DNA of 64,000 bases. Origin: Anaerosporobacter faecicola (GTDB lineage Bacteria; Bacillota; Clostridia; Lachnospirales; Lachnospiraceae). Every line of letters starts with the position of its first letter. Positions within the stretch are counted from its first letter, which is position 1. Under the pieces are notes generated by a model. The model saw nothing but the letters and a program-made list of their open reading frames with translations. It had not been told where the DNA came from and ran no database searches. The stretch spans positions 124,001 through 188,000 of the forward strand of contig NZ_JAAQRO010000009.1 of NCBI RefSeq assembly GCF_012070565.1, in the 5' to 3' direction. The position numbers and the translations under genes are program-made. Below are positions 18,337 through 26,981 of the stretch, piece after piece.

Positions 18337-19134
18337 ATGAATATACAACAATTTGGCTCAAATCTTGTACAGTATCGACAAGCAGTAAAAATGACACAGG
18401 AAGATCTAGCAATGAGACTGGGAGTTACATCGCAAGCAGTATCCAAGTGGGAGCGTGGTATTGGATATCCTGACATTGAAAGTATCTGTTCCATTGCAGA
18501 AATCTTACATCTTACGTTGGATCAGTTGTTCAATAGCAGTGAGAAGATTACGGAAAGCGGAAATTCGCAGGACATACATCGTGTGATGAGTGAAATTCTT
18601 GCTGACCCAATCATGTTTCAAGCGGGAGAATCCTTTCTACCTATGATGATGAAGGAAAATGCAGAACATTTTAAAGGAATTCAAATTATTAGAGAAGAAA
18701 TTGCAAAAAAATATGGGTATCTCATGCCAGTAGTACGAATGAAGGATAATTGTGAATTAGCAAAGAATCAATATCAAATCTGTATCTATGATGAAGTAGT
18801 CATTAATAAGACGATTACTGATATGGAGACATTTTCATTTGAAGAAATCTATGCTCAGATCAAGGAGGTTGTTACGAGTCAGTATGAACGAATATTAAAT
18901 CGCCAGCTTGTTAAGAATCTATTGGACAATGTAGAAGAACATTATCCAGTGATGGTAAAGGGTTTCATTCCAGAGAAGATTTCTTATGGAACAATGCAAA
19001 AAATTCTTACTGGAATTATCCAAGAGAAGAAACCGATTCGTAATTTAATAAAGATTTTGGAATGGATTGAAGACGATCTCAATAATAAGATTGCTGTTGA
19101 GGAAATTGGAAAACGAATTGCAGCAAAGTTATAG
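18337..19134 (+). CDS. XRE-type HTH regulator fused to a FlhA C-terminal-like domain
   Basis: Residues 4-65 are a classic Cro/CI helix-turn-helix (MTQEDLAMRLGVTSQAVSKW). The rest is not a usual ligand domain. It aligns by eye with the cytosolic domain of the flagellar export gate protein FlhA: IIREEIAKKYG..MPVVRMKDN and NQYQICIYDEVV correspond to FlhA's IRRQ..LG..VPP.RIRDN and NEY.I.I.G.EV, and LLDNVEEHYPVMVKGFIPE with IQEKKPIRNLIKILEWIED corresponds to FlhA's final subdomain. The middle subdomain appears shortened and no membrane helices are present. The ATG at 18337 has AGGAG ten bases ahead. No flagellar genes lie nearby. DNA binding is well supported; the role of the second domain is unknown. 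Confidence 0.8.
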   Translation: MNIQQFGSNLVQYRQAVKMTQEDLAMRLGVTSQAVSKWERGIGYPDIESICSIAEILHLTLDQLFNSSEKITESGNSQDIHRVMSEILADPIMFQAGESFLPMMMKENAEHFKGIQIIREEIAKKYGYLMPVVRMKDNCELAKNQYQICIYDEVVINKTITDMETFSFEEIYAQIKEVVTSQYERILNRQLVKNLLDNVEEHYPVMVKGFIPEKISYGTMQKILTGIIQEKKPIRNLIKILEWIEDDLNNKIAVEEIGKRIAAKL

Positions 19135-19177
19135 AAAGTAAATAGAATATATTGCTGATGGACATGCATATAATGAT

Positions 19178-19218
19178 AAGGAGCTGTTGTAAATTCGCAT
19201 ACAACAGTTCCTTATTTT
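19178..19218 (+). terminator. Terminator after the HTH-FlhA-C gene
   Basis: AAGGAGCTGTTGTA and TACAACAGTTCCTT form a 14-pair stem with one wobble, followed by ATTTTGAT. Confidence 0.85.
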
Positions 19219-19277
19219 GATGTTAAACGGAATTGTTCCAATATTTTTAAGTTTTAATTAAGAAAAGGGAAATCCAA

Positions 19278-19306
19278 TTGCACTTAGATTATGTTTCAAG
19301 TATAAT
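19278..19306 (+). promoter_or_regulatory. Promoter of uppP
   Basis: TTGCAC and TATAAT are separated by 17 bases. The leader to the uppP start is about 160 bases and holds a small ATATGTA/TACATAT-type hairpin near 19395; I recognise no riboswitch in it. Confidence 0.7.
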
Positions 19307-19472
19307 TAACAAGTGCATGTATTGGTACATATGTAAACGAAGAACAATACGTAAGTATTAGGGACAAAGTACATCTTGACCGGACTTCATCATTATATGT
19401 AATCATACATATCGATCGTTCATAAAGGTAGGATCAATCAAGAAGGATGAATAGGAAGGAGAAACAGATCCA

Positions 19473-20294
19473 ATGATAGAATTTTTAAAAGCAATACTAT
19501 TTGGTATTATTGAAGGAATAACAGAATGGCTTCCAATAAGTAGTACAGGTCATTTGATCTTATTCCATGAGTTTGTGAATCTAAAAGTAAGTGATGCATT
19601 TTTCAGTATGTTTGAGGTGGTAATTCAATTGGGTGCCATTCTTGCAGTTGTTGTGTTATTCTGGAATCAGTTATGGCCATTTTCCAAGAAGGAGAAATAT
19701 TTTATAAAGCAAGATATATTTATGATGTGGCTAAAGATCGTTGTTGCCTGCATACCTGCCGCTGTAGTTGAACTTGGTTGGGGGGACGTGATTGAAGAAA
19801 AGTTCTACCGTTATGAAGTAATTGCAGTGGCATTGATCGTCTTTGGTATTGGTTTTATCGTAATCGAGAACTTGAATCACAAAAGACGTTCTCACATCAA
19901 TTCTTTATCGGAAATTACATTCAATACGGCTTTGATTATTGGGATGTTCCAATTGATTGCAGCTGTATTTCCAGGAACCAGCCGTTCTGGAGCAACAATC
20001 CTAGGTGCAATCTTGATTGGCGTATCTAGAAGTGTTGCCGCGGAATTTACTTTCTTCTTAGCAGTTCCCGTCATGTTTGGTGCGAGCTTTATGAAGTTGT
20101 TAAAGTTTGGATTTGTTTTTACAAGCACAGAGCTAGTCATTTTGTTGACAGGAATGGTCGTTGCATTTGTAGTATCAATCATTGTTATCAAATTCTTAAT
20201 GAGTTATATTAAGAAACATGACTTTAAGATCTTTGGTTGGTATCGAATTATCTTAGGAATCGCAGTTCTTGTTTTCTTTGGATTGGTCAAATAA
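19473..20294 (+). CDS. uppP: Undecaprenyl-diphosphatase (BacA/UppP)
   Basis: An integral membrane enzyme that dephosphorylates undecaprenyl pyrophosphate so that the lipid carrier can be reused for wall synthesis; extra copies give bacitracin resistance. Both signature regions are present: GIIEGITEWLPISSTGH (residues 8-24) and FPGTSRSGATI (about 170-180). The 273 residues contain about eight hydrophobic helices, the usual size. GGAAGGAG precedes the ATG. The gene has its own promoter and terminators on either side of its neighbourhood, suggesting transcription alone or with the DUF2500 gene. Confidence 0.96.
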   Translation: MIEFLKAILFGIIEGITEWLPISSTGHLILFHEFVNLKVSDAFFSMFEVVIQLGAILAVVVLFWNQLWPFSKKEKYFIKQDIFMMWLKIVVACIPAAVVELGWGDVIEEKFYRYEVIAVALIVFGIGFIVIENLNHKRRSHINSLSEITFNTALIIGMFQLIAAVFPGTSRSGATILGAILIGVSRSVAAEFTFFLAVPVMFGASFMKLLKFGFVFTSTELVILLTGMVVAFVVSIIVIKFLMSYIKKHDFKIFGWYRIILGIAVLVFFGLVK

Positions 20295-20356
20295 ATTATA
20301 TATTTTCTTCATCATAACTATGTGTATAGTTTGCAAATTTTGGGAGGAGGATTCAC

Positions 20357-20740
20357 ATGATGATGCCAGATAATAGTTTGTTCATGAGTGGTTTTTTTGT
20401 TATCTTCTTTATCATCTTTGCAATGGTCATCATTACATTTGGAATAACCATTGTAAAGGGTGTGAAACAATGGAGCAATAATAACAATTCACCTGTATTA
20501 ACGGTTATGGCGACTGTCGTTTCCAAGCGGATTAAGGTGAGAAATACTTCTTCAAACTTGAATGATAATAGTGGATTACATACGAGTTCCTCTACGGATT
20601 ATTTTGTGACTTTTGAAGTAGAGAGTGGTGACCGACTAGAGTTCGAAGTACATGGAGAAGAGTATGGATTACTTGTAGAAAAAGACCAAGGGAAGTTAAC
20701 CTTTCAGGGTACCAGATACCAAGGATTTGCAAGGCTGTAG
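20357..20740 (+). CDS. DUF2500 family protein
   Basis: A 127-residue protein with one N-terminal membrane helix (about residues 11-34), a short Asn/Ser linker and a beta-rich domain with the family pattern ATVVSKR...STDYFVTFEVESGDRLEF...YGLLVEKDQGKLTFQGTR. Its function is unknown; the topology suggests a soluble domain tethered to the membrane. GGGAGGAGG precedes three consecutive ATG codons, of which the first is used here. It lies 62 bases after uppP in the same direction and is followed by a terminator. Confidence 0.88.
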   Translation: MMMPDNSLFMSGFFVIFFIIFAMVIITFGITIVKGVKQWSNNNNSPVLTVMATVVSKRIKVRNTSSNLNDNSGLHTSSSTDYFVTFEVESGDRLEFEVHGEEYGLLVEKDQGKLTFQGTRYQGFARL

Positions 20741-20802
20741 ATAATATTAATAATCAAATGATAGTATTGCTGTGCACTGCGTGCAATCGCAATAAAAAAG
20801 GA

Positions 20803-20839
20803 GTCGCTACATATACATACTGTATGGGTAGCGACTTTC
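20803..20839 (+). terminator. Terminator after the DUF2500 gene
   Basis: GTCGCTAC and GTAGCGAC form an eight-pair stem with a further inner pairing, followed by TTTCTT. A smaller hairpin (ATTGC/GCAAT) lies just upstream near 20766. Confidence 0.75.
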
Positions 20840-20901
20840 TTCCGCTAATAAAAGGAAGGAATAAGAAAGACAACAGATAATAGAAAGGTTTTGAAATTAC
20901 A

Positions 20902-21150
20902 ATGGATAAAAAATTACATATATATACAAGTGAAATACAAAGAGATGGAAAAGACACCTATTATTTTCATAAATATGAACCTACTTCTTATGAAGTATTA
21001 GCGTTCTTTTTTGATCGCTTTCATCTGGATAAGAAAGAAATAAAAACAATAGAAAGCACATACATGCTTTCTATTGCTAGGAAGAAGAATATAATGGTAG
21101 TAAGCATTTGGGATTATCGATATTTTCCACAATCTTTACAGCTTAATTGA
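20902..21150 (+). CDS. Hypothetical protein, 82 residues
   Basis: A small soluble protein of mixed charge ([35 protein letters not shown]). It has only a weak ribosome site (GAAAGG, about 14 bases before the ATG), and its last 37 bases overlap a convergent zinc-ribbon gene on the other strand. I do not recognise a family. It could be real, since the frame is well behaved, or chance. Confidence 0.4.
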
Positions 21151-21284
21151 GCGCGGGGATTATGTGCACCGCAGGAAGGACAGACCCAAAAGTCTTGATT
21201 TTCTTGTGTTGCTGTGGAAGCCTTCTTTTTCGATACTTTATCAACAGAATTCGTCTTGCTAAAAAGTTTTGATAGTTTTCCCAT
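21114..21284 (-). CDS. 56-residue zinc-ribbon protein
   Basis: Reading the minus strand from an ATG at 21284, which has an ideal AGGAGG eight bases ahead, gives a 56-residue protein starting [20 protein letters not shown]. The second half holds two CxxC pairs, [11 protein letters not shown] and [10 protein letters not shown], the standard geometry of a zinc ribbon. The N-terminal half is basic and probably disordered. Such proteins are often nucleic-acid- or ribosome-associated, but no partner is evident. It is convergent with, and overlaps by 37 bases, the 82-residue hypothetical gene. Confidence 0.75.
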
Positions 21285-21418
21285 ATGGCAACCTCCTATG
21301 ATCGATATGAATCCTGCATGTTGATTTGGGTTCTAGTAGAGTATATTAATTTATTTGCAATAACATGCTAATCATTTCTTACTTTTCATTGTATTTTCGG
21401 TTGAGACAGGAATGATAC

Positions 21419-21446
21419 TTGACTTGTTTATATGGTATGATATACT
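21419..21446 (+). promoter_or_regulatory. Likely promoter of the GH2 gene
   Basis: TTGACT and TATACT are separated by 16 bases, about 145 bases before the GH2 start. The rest of the 312-base gap (21285-21596) shows no further gene. Confidence 0.55.
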
Positions 21447-21596
21447 AAAGAAAACTGAAAAAGGAAATTTAGTTTTCGTATAAATCATAAGATTTGAATG
21501 AGCGTAATCGTTGCTCACCGGCCAATGAGTAAAAGCAAATCATTTATTTTCACTAGAATGGAAATAAGTTGTCTAGGAGAGAAAGAGAGGAAGAAC

Positions 21597-24029
21597 ATGA
21601 TGAAACAGAGAATCCCATGGAATTATGGTTGGTTTTACCAAAAAACGTTTGACAAAGAAATGTTACAACAATCCATTACTAACGACATGGAAAAAGTAGA
21701 TTTACCACATACCAACCAGATATTACCCTATCATTATTTTGATGAATCCCTCTATCAGTTTGTTAGTTGCTATAAAAAGGTATTACATCTAAATCAGAGC
21801 ATTACCAATAGAAGAATTTTTCTTACATTTGATGGTGTTGCACATATTGCGTCCGTATATGCCAATGGAAAATTCGTTGGTAAGCATGAAGGAGGCTATA
21901 CAGGTTTCTCTGTTGAATTAACGGACGCGTGTAAAGGGGAAGATACCGTTGTGATTACAGTAGTAGTAGATAGTAGAGAAGAAAAATCTCTCCCTCCATT
22001 CGGTAATGTAGTAGACTATCTTACTTATGGAGGAATCTATCGTGAAGTCTGGCTAGAAATCAGGGATCAGGAATATATAGAAGATGTTCGGGTGAAAACC
22101 AGTACGAATGAAGATCATTCTGCGTTGCTCTCAGTAGATGTAACATGGTCAGCTGAAATTGATTCAAATCATAATTGGACGGTTCAGTTATTCCTAAAAA
22201 AGGAGAAAGAAAAAGACTATCGTGCAATCGGTAAGTATGATATGTCTGCCAAGATTAGTAATTATTCAGCAACCATATCGAATATTGAAGCATGGGACAT
22301 TGAGAATCCGGTTTTATATCATCTAAAAGTTGTCGTGATGGAGCAAAAAGATTTCGAATATGGAGGTTCGGATGAAACAATTGTACGGTTTGGATTTCGT
22401 ACAGCTGAATTCCGCAAAGATGGCTTTTATCTTAATGAGAAGAAAGTTAAGATTGTCGGACTTAATCGACACCAGTCCTATCCCTATGTTGGATATGCTA
22501 TGCCAAAACGAATGCAACAACTGGATGCGGAAATCTTAAAAAACGAATTAGGTGTTAATGCTGTCCGTACATCACATTACCCACAATCACAACATTTTTT
22601 AAATCGTTGTGATGAATTGGGATTGTTGGTTTTTACAGAGATGCCTGGTTGGCAACATATTGGGGAGGAAGTTTGGCAGGAACATGCGTTAGACAATATT
22701 CGAGAGATGATTCTACAGAACAGAAACCATCCTTGTATTATCTTGTGGGGGGTTCGTATTAATGAATCTCCTGATCTGGATTCTTTTTATAAACGTACCA
22801 ATGCCTTGGCAAAAGAACTGGATGATACAAGACAAACTGGAGGCGTACGATGTATTAAGAAAAGCCATCTCTTTGAAGATGTATATACGTATAATGATTT
22901 CTCCCATAATGGAACAACCAAAGGCTTAGATGATAAGAAACATGTCACCTCAAAAACAAATGCCCCTTATCTTGTGTCAGAATGCAATGGTCATATGTAT
23001 CCAACAAAGATATTTGATCATGAAGAAAAAAGACTAGAACATGCGAAGCGTCATATGGCTGTATTAGAATCTCTGTACAAGGAAGAGGATATAACGGGCA
23101 TGTTCTCATGGTGTATGTTTGATTATAATACCCATAAAGATTTTGGAAGTGGTGATCGAATCTGTTATCATGGAGTAATGTCAATGTTTCGAAATCCCAA
23201 ATTAGCAGCCAGTGTATATGCAAGCCAATCCGATTGTTATCCGGTATGTGACATAACATCTACGATGGATATTGGCGAACATCCAGGTGCATACTTAGGA
23301 GAGGTAATGGCGATAACGAATGCGGATAGTGTACGCTGCTATAAGAATGATCGATTTATTAAAGAATTCTATCCAGATACGAAACAATATCCACATATGC
23401 CACATCCGCCGATTATCATTGATGATTTTATCGGGGATGCCTTGGTGAAAGAAGAAGGTTTTCGTAAGAAAAGTGCAGAGCAGATGAAAGAGTTATTGCG
23501 AATGGCACCCAAATATGGAGTTGATCATCTCCCAATGAAATACCTCTTAATGGCTCTTCGTATTGCAATAAAAGAACGATTGCATCTACAAGATGGTTTT
23601 GCGTTATTTAACAAATATATGAATAATTGGGGTGGTGAAGTAACCACTTATCGATTTGATGCGATAAAGAATGGAGAGGTTGTGAAATCTGTATATCGTA
23701 CACCGGTTACAGAGGTACAGTTGCATGTAACTGTTGATGGTAATGATTTACTGGAAGAGGAAACATATGATGTTGCTTCTGTACGGGTAAAGGCAATCGA
23801 TCAGCATGGAAATCAATTACCATATTATCAGGAAGCGATTACCATAGATGTAGAAGGACCAATTGAACTCATTGGACCATCCCATATTAGTTTAAAGGGA
23901 GGTGCTTTTGGATTCTATGTTCGTACAAAAGGGCAGGAAGGAAACGCAACTGTGCGATTACATGCAGATGGTGTTCCAACAGTTATGATACCTTTTCATG
24001 TACAGATAAAACGACTAGAAGAAAGGTAA
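21597..24029 (+). CDS. Glycoside hydrolase family 2 (beta-galactosidase/glucuronidase-like)
   Basis: An 810-residue cytoplasmic GH2 enzyme without a signal peptide. The order is the sugar-binding jelly roll (about 40-165, with VAHIASVYANGKFVGKHEGGY), an Ig-like domain (about 170-290), the TIM barrel (about 290-600) and an extra C-terminal beta domain. The probable acid/base is Glu390 in RINESPD and the nucleophile Glu462 in VSECNG. The substrate could be a beta-galactoside, glucuronide or related sugar. GAGAGGAAG precedes the ATG at 21597; an in-frame start at 21498 lacks a ribosome site. No transporter is adjacent, unlike the GH127 locus further on. Confidence 0.9.
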   Translation: MMKQRIPWNYGWFYQKTFDKEMLQQSITNDMEKVDLPHTNQILPYHYFDESLYQFVSCYKKVLHLNQSITNRRIFLTFDGVAHIASVYANGKFVGKHEGGYTGFSVELTDACKGEDTVVITVVVDSREEKSLPPFGNVVDYLTYGGIYREVWLEIRDQEYIEDVRVKTSTNEDHSALLSVDVTWSAEIDSNHNWTVQLFLKKEKEKDYRAIGKYDMSAKISNYSATISNIEAWDIENPVLYHLKVVVMEQKDFEYGGSDETIVRFGFRTAEFRKDGFYLNEKKVKIVGLNRHQSYPYVGYAMPKRMQQLDAEILKNELGVNAVRTSHYPQSQHFLNRCDELGLLVFTEMPGWQHIGEEVWQEHALDNIREMILQNRNHPCIILWGVRINESPDLDSFYKRTNALAKELDDTRQTGGVRCIKKSHLFEDVYTYNDFSHNGTTKGLDDKKHVTSKTNAPYLVSECNGHMYPTKIFDHEEKRLEHAKRHMAVLESLYKEEDITGMFSWCMFDYNTHKDFGSGDRICYHGVMSMFRNPKLAASVYASQSDCYPVCDITSTMDIGEHPGAYLGEVMAITNADSVRCYKNDRFIKEFYPDTKQYPHMPHPPIIIDDFIGDALVKEEGFRKKSAEQMKELLRMAPKYGVDHLPMKYLLMALRIAIKERLHLQDGFALFNKYMNNWGGEVTTYRFDAIKNGEVVKSVYRTPVTEVQLHVTVDGNDLLEEETYDVASVRVKAIDQHGNQLPYYQEAITIDVEGPIELIGPSHISLKGGAFGFYVRTKGQEGNATVRLHADGVPTVMIPFHVQIKRLEER

Positions 24030-24075
24030 TACGGTGATATTGGCATAATATGCTAGACTTTTGAAAGGGCATGGT

Positions 24076-24843
24076 ATGATCATGAAAAAAGCAGAAGACG
24101 AGAAACAATTGCTTGGTATCCGAGAATCAAAATTAATCTATTCTAATCTTGAGATTTCCTATGAAATGATGAGGTCCCGTAGAAAATCCATTGCCATAGC
24201 TATCGCAGTTGGAGGCAAAGTAACGATTAAGATTCCTACAAATGCAAGAGAGCAAGAGGTGTTGCATTTTTTACAGGAAAGAAGTTCTTGGATCTATGAT
24301 TCATATAAGGAACAGATACAACGAGAAAAAAGAGGAATTCATATTGAAGATGGAGGCAAAATCCCTTTCCTAAGTGAAGAAGTTACCGTAAGGATTTTAC
24401 CAAATCTGAATAAAGTAGATGCAAAAATCCGTTATATAGAAGAACAGAAGCAGCTAATCATTGAAACACCTAAGCTATGGCCAGCATTTCTCCGTGAATG
24501 TGTGGAATCATGGTATAAAAAGAACGCAAAATCTATCATCCCATTTCGAGTGGAACAAGTTGCAAAAGTTATGCAATTGACATATGGTAGAATTACAATT
24601 CGTAGTCAGAAAAGCCGATGGGGAAGCTGTAGTAGTGAAGGTAATCTAAATTTCAACTGGCATTTAATCATGATGCCACCTGCCATACTTGACTATGTTA
24701 TTATCCATGAACTTGCACACCGAGTGGAGATGAACCATTCCAAACAGTTTTGGGCGATCGTTGAGCAAGCCTGTCCAGATTATAAGCAACGAAGGTTATG
24801 GCTGAAAGAGCATGGTTCTTCCTATGAATTCCTTGATACCTAG
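24076..24843 (+). CDS. YgjP-type (DUF45) zinc metalloprotein
   Basis: A 255-residue protein of the YgjP/DUF45 family, related to SprT and M48 peptidases. The zinc motif is VIIHELAHRVEMNHSKQFW (His-Glu-x-x-His plus a downstream His), preceded by the hallmark SQKSRWGSCSSEGNLNFNW. The family was first classed as peptidases; the E. coli member has been reported to act as a nucleotide pyrophosphatase, so the reaction here is uncertain. The ATG at 24076 with GAAAGGG is preferred. It follows the GH2 gene by 46 bases, so the two may be co-transcribed, although no functional link is apparent. Confidence 0.88.
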   Translation: MIMKKAEDEKQLLGIRESKLIYSNLEISYEMMRSRRKSIAIAIAVGGKVTIKIPTNAREQEVLHFLQERSSWIYDSYKEQIQREKRGIHIEDGGKIPFLSEEVTVRILPNLNKVDAKIRYIEEQKQLIIETPKLWPAFLRECVESWYKKNAKSIIPFRVEQVAKVMQLTYGRITIRSQKSRWGSCSSEGNLNFNWHLIMMPPAILDYVIIHELAHRVEMNHSKQFWAIVEQACPDYKQRRLWLKEHGSSYEFLDT

Positions 24844-24968
24844 CAAAAACATGGAAAATATACACAAATTTAGGTTGTATTATCAGAAATATTCACAAAA
24901 TTGCAAATATTTTAAAAATTTAACTTACATAAAATGAAATTGTATGTTAAACTATAAGCAGGCATATT

Positions 24969-25013
24969 AGAATCCGACTTATCCGTTCGAATATTGGGTA
25001 ATCGGATTCTTTT
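24969..25013 (+). terminator. Terminator between the YgjP and CarD-like genes
   Basis: AGAATCCGA and TCGGATTCT, with inner TTATCC/GGGTAA, are followed by TTTTATT. It ends 30 bases before the CarD-like start, so any promoter upstream of it would be attenuated. Confidence 0.8.
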
Positions 25014-25042
25014 ATTAATAAAATGAATGAGGAGATGGAAAC

Positions 25043-25537
25043 ATGTTTGAAGTAGGAACTTTTATTGTCTATGGATTAAATGGCGTTTGCAAAGTAGAAA
25101 AAGTAGGAATGATGGAATCTTCCTCTGACAACAAAGATAAACTATATTATACATTAATTCCTGTGTATATTACAGGAAGTAGAATAATAACACCAGTTGA
25201 TAATAAAAAAGTAAAGATGCGCTCAGTTATGAAGAAAGAAGAAGTTATGGAATTAATCCGTATGATGAAGCAATGTGAACCATTATGGATTCAAGATGAT
25301 CGGAAAAGAGAAGGAATATACAAACAAGCCATAAAAGAGAATGATAGTGCGGAATTGGTCCGTATGATCAAAGCACTTTACTTGAGAAAAGAATCTCGTC
25401 TTGCAGAAGGGAAGAAAGCAACAGCCTCCGATGAAAAATATTTTCGATTAGCGGAAGAAAGTCTTTACGGAGAGTTTGCAATTTCTCTTGACATGGACAA
25501 GAAAAGTGTTATGGATTACGTTGCGGAGTGTCTGTAA
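25043..25537 (+). CDS. CarD/CdnL-family RNA polymerase-binding regulator
   Basis: The N-terminal 60 residues are a CarD/CdnL/TRCF RNA-polymerase-interacting domain (FEVGTFIVYGLNGVCKVEKV...YYTLIPVY), followed by a helical C-terminal domain with basic and acidic stretches (about residues 75-164), the CdnL layout. Such proteins bind the polymerase beta subunit and alter open-complex stability at SigA promoters. GAGGAG precedes the ATG. The next gene encodes a sigma factor in the same direction, a suggestive neighbourhood for a protein that acts on initiation. Confidence 0.9.
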   Translation: MFEVGTFIVYGLNGVCKVEKVGMMESSSDNKDKLYYTLIPVYITGSRIITPVDNKKVKMRSVMKKEEVMELIRMMKQCEPLWIQDDRKREGIYKQAIKENDSAELVRMIKALYLRKESRLAEGKKATASDEKYFRLAEESLYGEFAISLDMDKKSVMDYVAECL

Positions 25538-25742
25538 AAAATAATCAAGAACAACCATAAGAAAGATAATTTTCACGTATTGTATGCTAGATTACATGTT
25601 TGTTATGCACACAGTTCGTTGAATATTGTCTTTTTCTTATATGATGAATAATATGAAAAAGAATTGTTAATGATTGTGTTAGGAGTGTCACACAAAATAA
25701 AGTGAAAATGCCTTTATGAACGATGAGAGTAAGGTTGTGAAA

Positions 25743-26810
25743 ATGAAAAATAGAAATAAAATTGGTATCATAGAACATTCTGAGGAAAATGTAAAAATCC
25801 TTATACGAAGGAAACTTGATGTATCAAAAGTTGATATGGAAGAGACGGTAACGGAGATTCAAGAGGATTCCATAGAAGAGCATTTAGAAGTATTAATAGA
25901 AGAGAAACTAGGGGATTCGATGAAGGAGCCTTTGGAGGAATCAATAGAAGAAGCACTAGTACCAGAGGATGGTCAAGAGGTTTCTGATGATTTACTTAAA
26001 GTTTATCTCAAAGAGATTGGAAAAATTCCTTTATTAACCCCAGAAGAAGAGATTACTCTCGCTATTCGTATGGAACAAGGAGACGACGTGGCAAGAAAAC
26101 AACTGACCAATTCGAACCTTCGTCTTGTGGTTAGTGTTGCAAAGCGTTTTGCGAGAGGAAGTGGTATGTCTCTTCTTGATTTGATACAAGAAGGAAATAT
26201 GGGACTAATGAAAGCCGTGGACAAATTCGAATATAAGAAAGGGTTTAAGTTTAGTACGTATGCCATGTGGTGGATACGACAAGCAATCTCACGGGCAATA
26301 TCAGATCAATCAAAGACCATTCGCATTCCAGTGCATATGCGTGAAATAATGAACCGATTAGGTAGGGAAATGCGTCAGTTCGCGTCGGAAAAAGGAAGAA
26401 AACCAACACCAGCAGAACTAGCCAATATTACGGGATTTACCAATGAACGTATTGAGGAAATCTTAATGTTATATGGAAACACCCTTTCACTAGATAATCC
26501 AATTGGTGAGGATGAAGAATCAACACTGGCCGATTTTATTACCGATGAATCGGTACCAGAACAATATCGATTGACGGAATATAAGATGCTACAAGAAGAA
26601 CTGGGGAAACTGTTGAATACCTTAAGTGATCGGGAGAAGATGATCTTAAAACTTCGCTTTGGTTTGTACGATGGTGAAATATGGACGTTGGAAGAGATTG
26701 GACAAGTATATCATGTTACAAGGGAACGAATTCGTCAAATAGAAGGAAAGGCAATCCGTAAATTGCAAATGAAGAAGGAAGTTCGACAATTGCAGGTTTA
26801 TCTAGAATGA
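25743..26810 (+). CDS. RpoD-like group-2 sigma factor with acidic N-terminus
   Basis: Regions 1.2 to 4.2 are complete: LLKVYLKEIGKIPLL (1.2), the 2.1-2.4 core with FSTYAMWWIRQAISRAI, region 3, and LSDREKMILKLRFGL with RERIRQIEGKAIRKL (4.2). The -10-recognising and -35-recognising helices resemble those of SigA, so promoter preference is probably similar. Instead of region 1.1 there is a Glu-rich segment (about residues 15-70). It is not next to dnaG, and its sequence diverges from the usual clostridial primary sigma, so I call it group 2. The start is uncertain: ATG 25743 has AAGG eight bases before; ATG 25716 has none. Confidence 0.88.
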   Translation: MKNRNKIGIIEHSEENVKILIRRKLDVSKVDMEETVTEIQEDSIEEHLEVLIEEKLGDSMKEPLEESIEEALVPEDGQEVSDDLLKVYLKEIGKIPLLTPEEEITLAIRMEQGDDVARKQLTNSNLRLVVSVAKRFARGSGMSLLDLIQEGNMGLMKAVDKFEYKKGFKFSTYAMWWIRQAISRAISDQSKTIRIPVHMREIMNRLGREMRQFASEKGRKPTPAELANITGFTNERIEEILMLYGNTLSLDNPIGEDEESTLADFITDESVPEQYRLTEYKMLQEELGKLLNTLSDREKMILKLRFGLYDGEIWTLEEIGQVYHVTRERIRQIEGKAIRKLQMKKEVRQLQVYLE

Positions 26811-26855
26811 CATTTGACAGAAGTTGATGAAATGTTTATAATAAAAATATTGTTT

Positions 26856-26928
26856 ATATAAGCAATAGAAATATTTGCTTATATTGGGAATAGACCTTCC
26901 TTACTTCAACAGTAATTGGGAGGTTTTT
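26856..26928 (+). terminator. Two hairpins after the sigma-factor gene
   Basis: ATATAAGCAA/TTGCTTATAT (26856-26884) is followed by ACCTTCC/GGGAGGT with a run of five T (26894-26928). The second looks like the true terminator. Confidence 0.7.
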
Positions 26929-26981
26929 ATTTGCCAAAAATGTAACAATAGGACTTGATGTGTATAGTAGACGGAGGAAGT

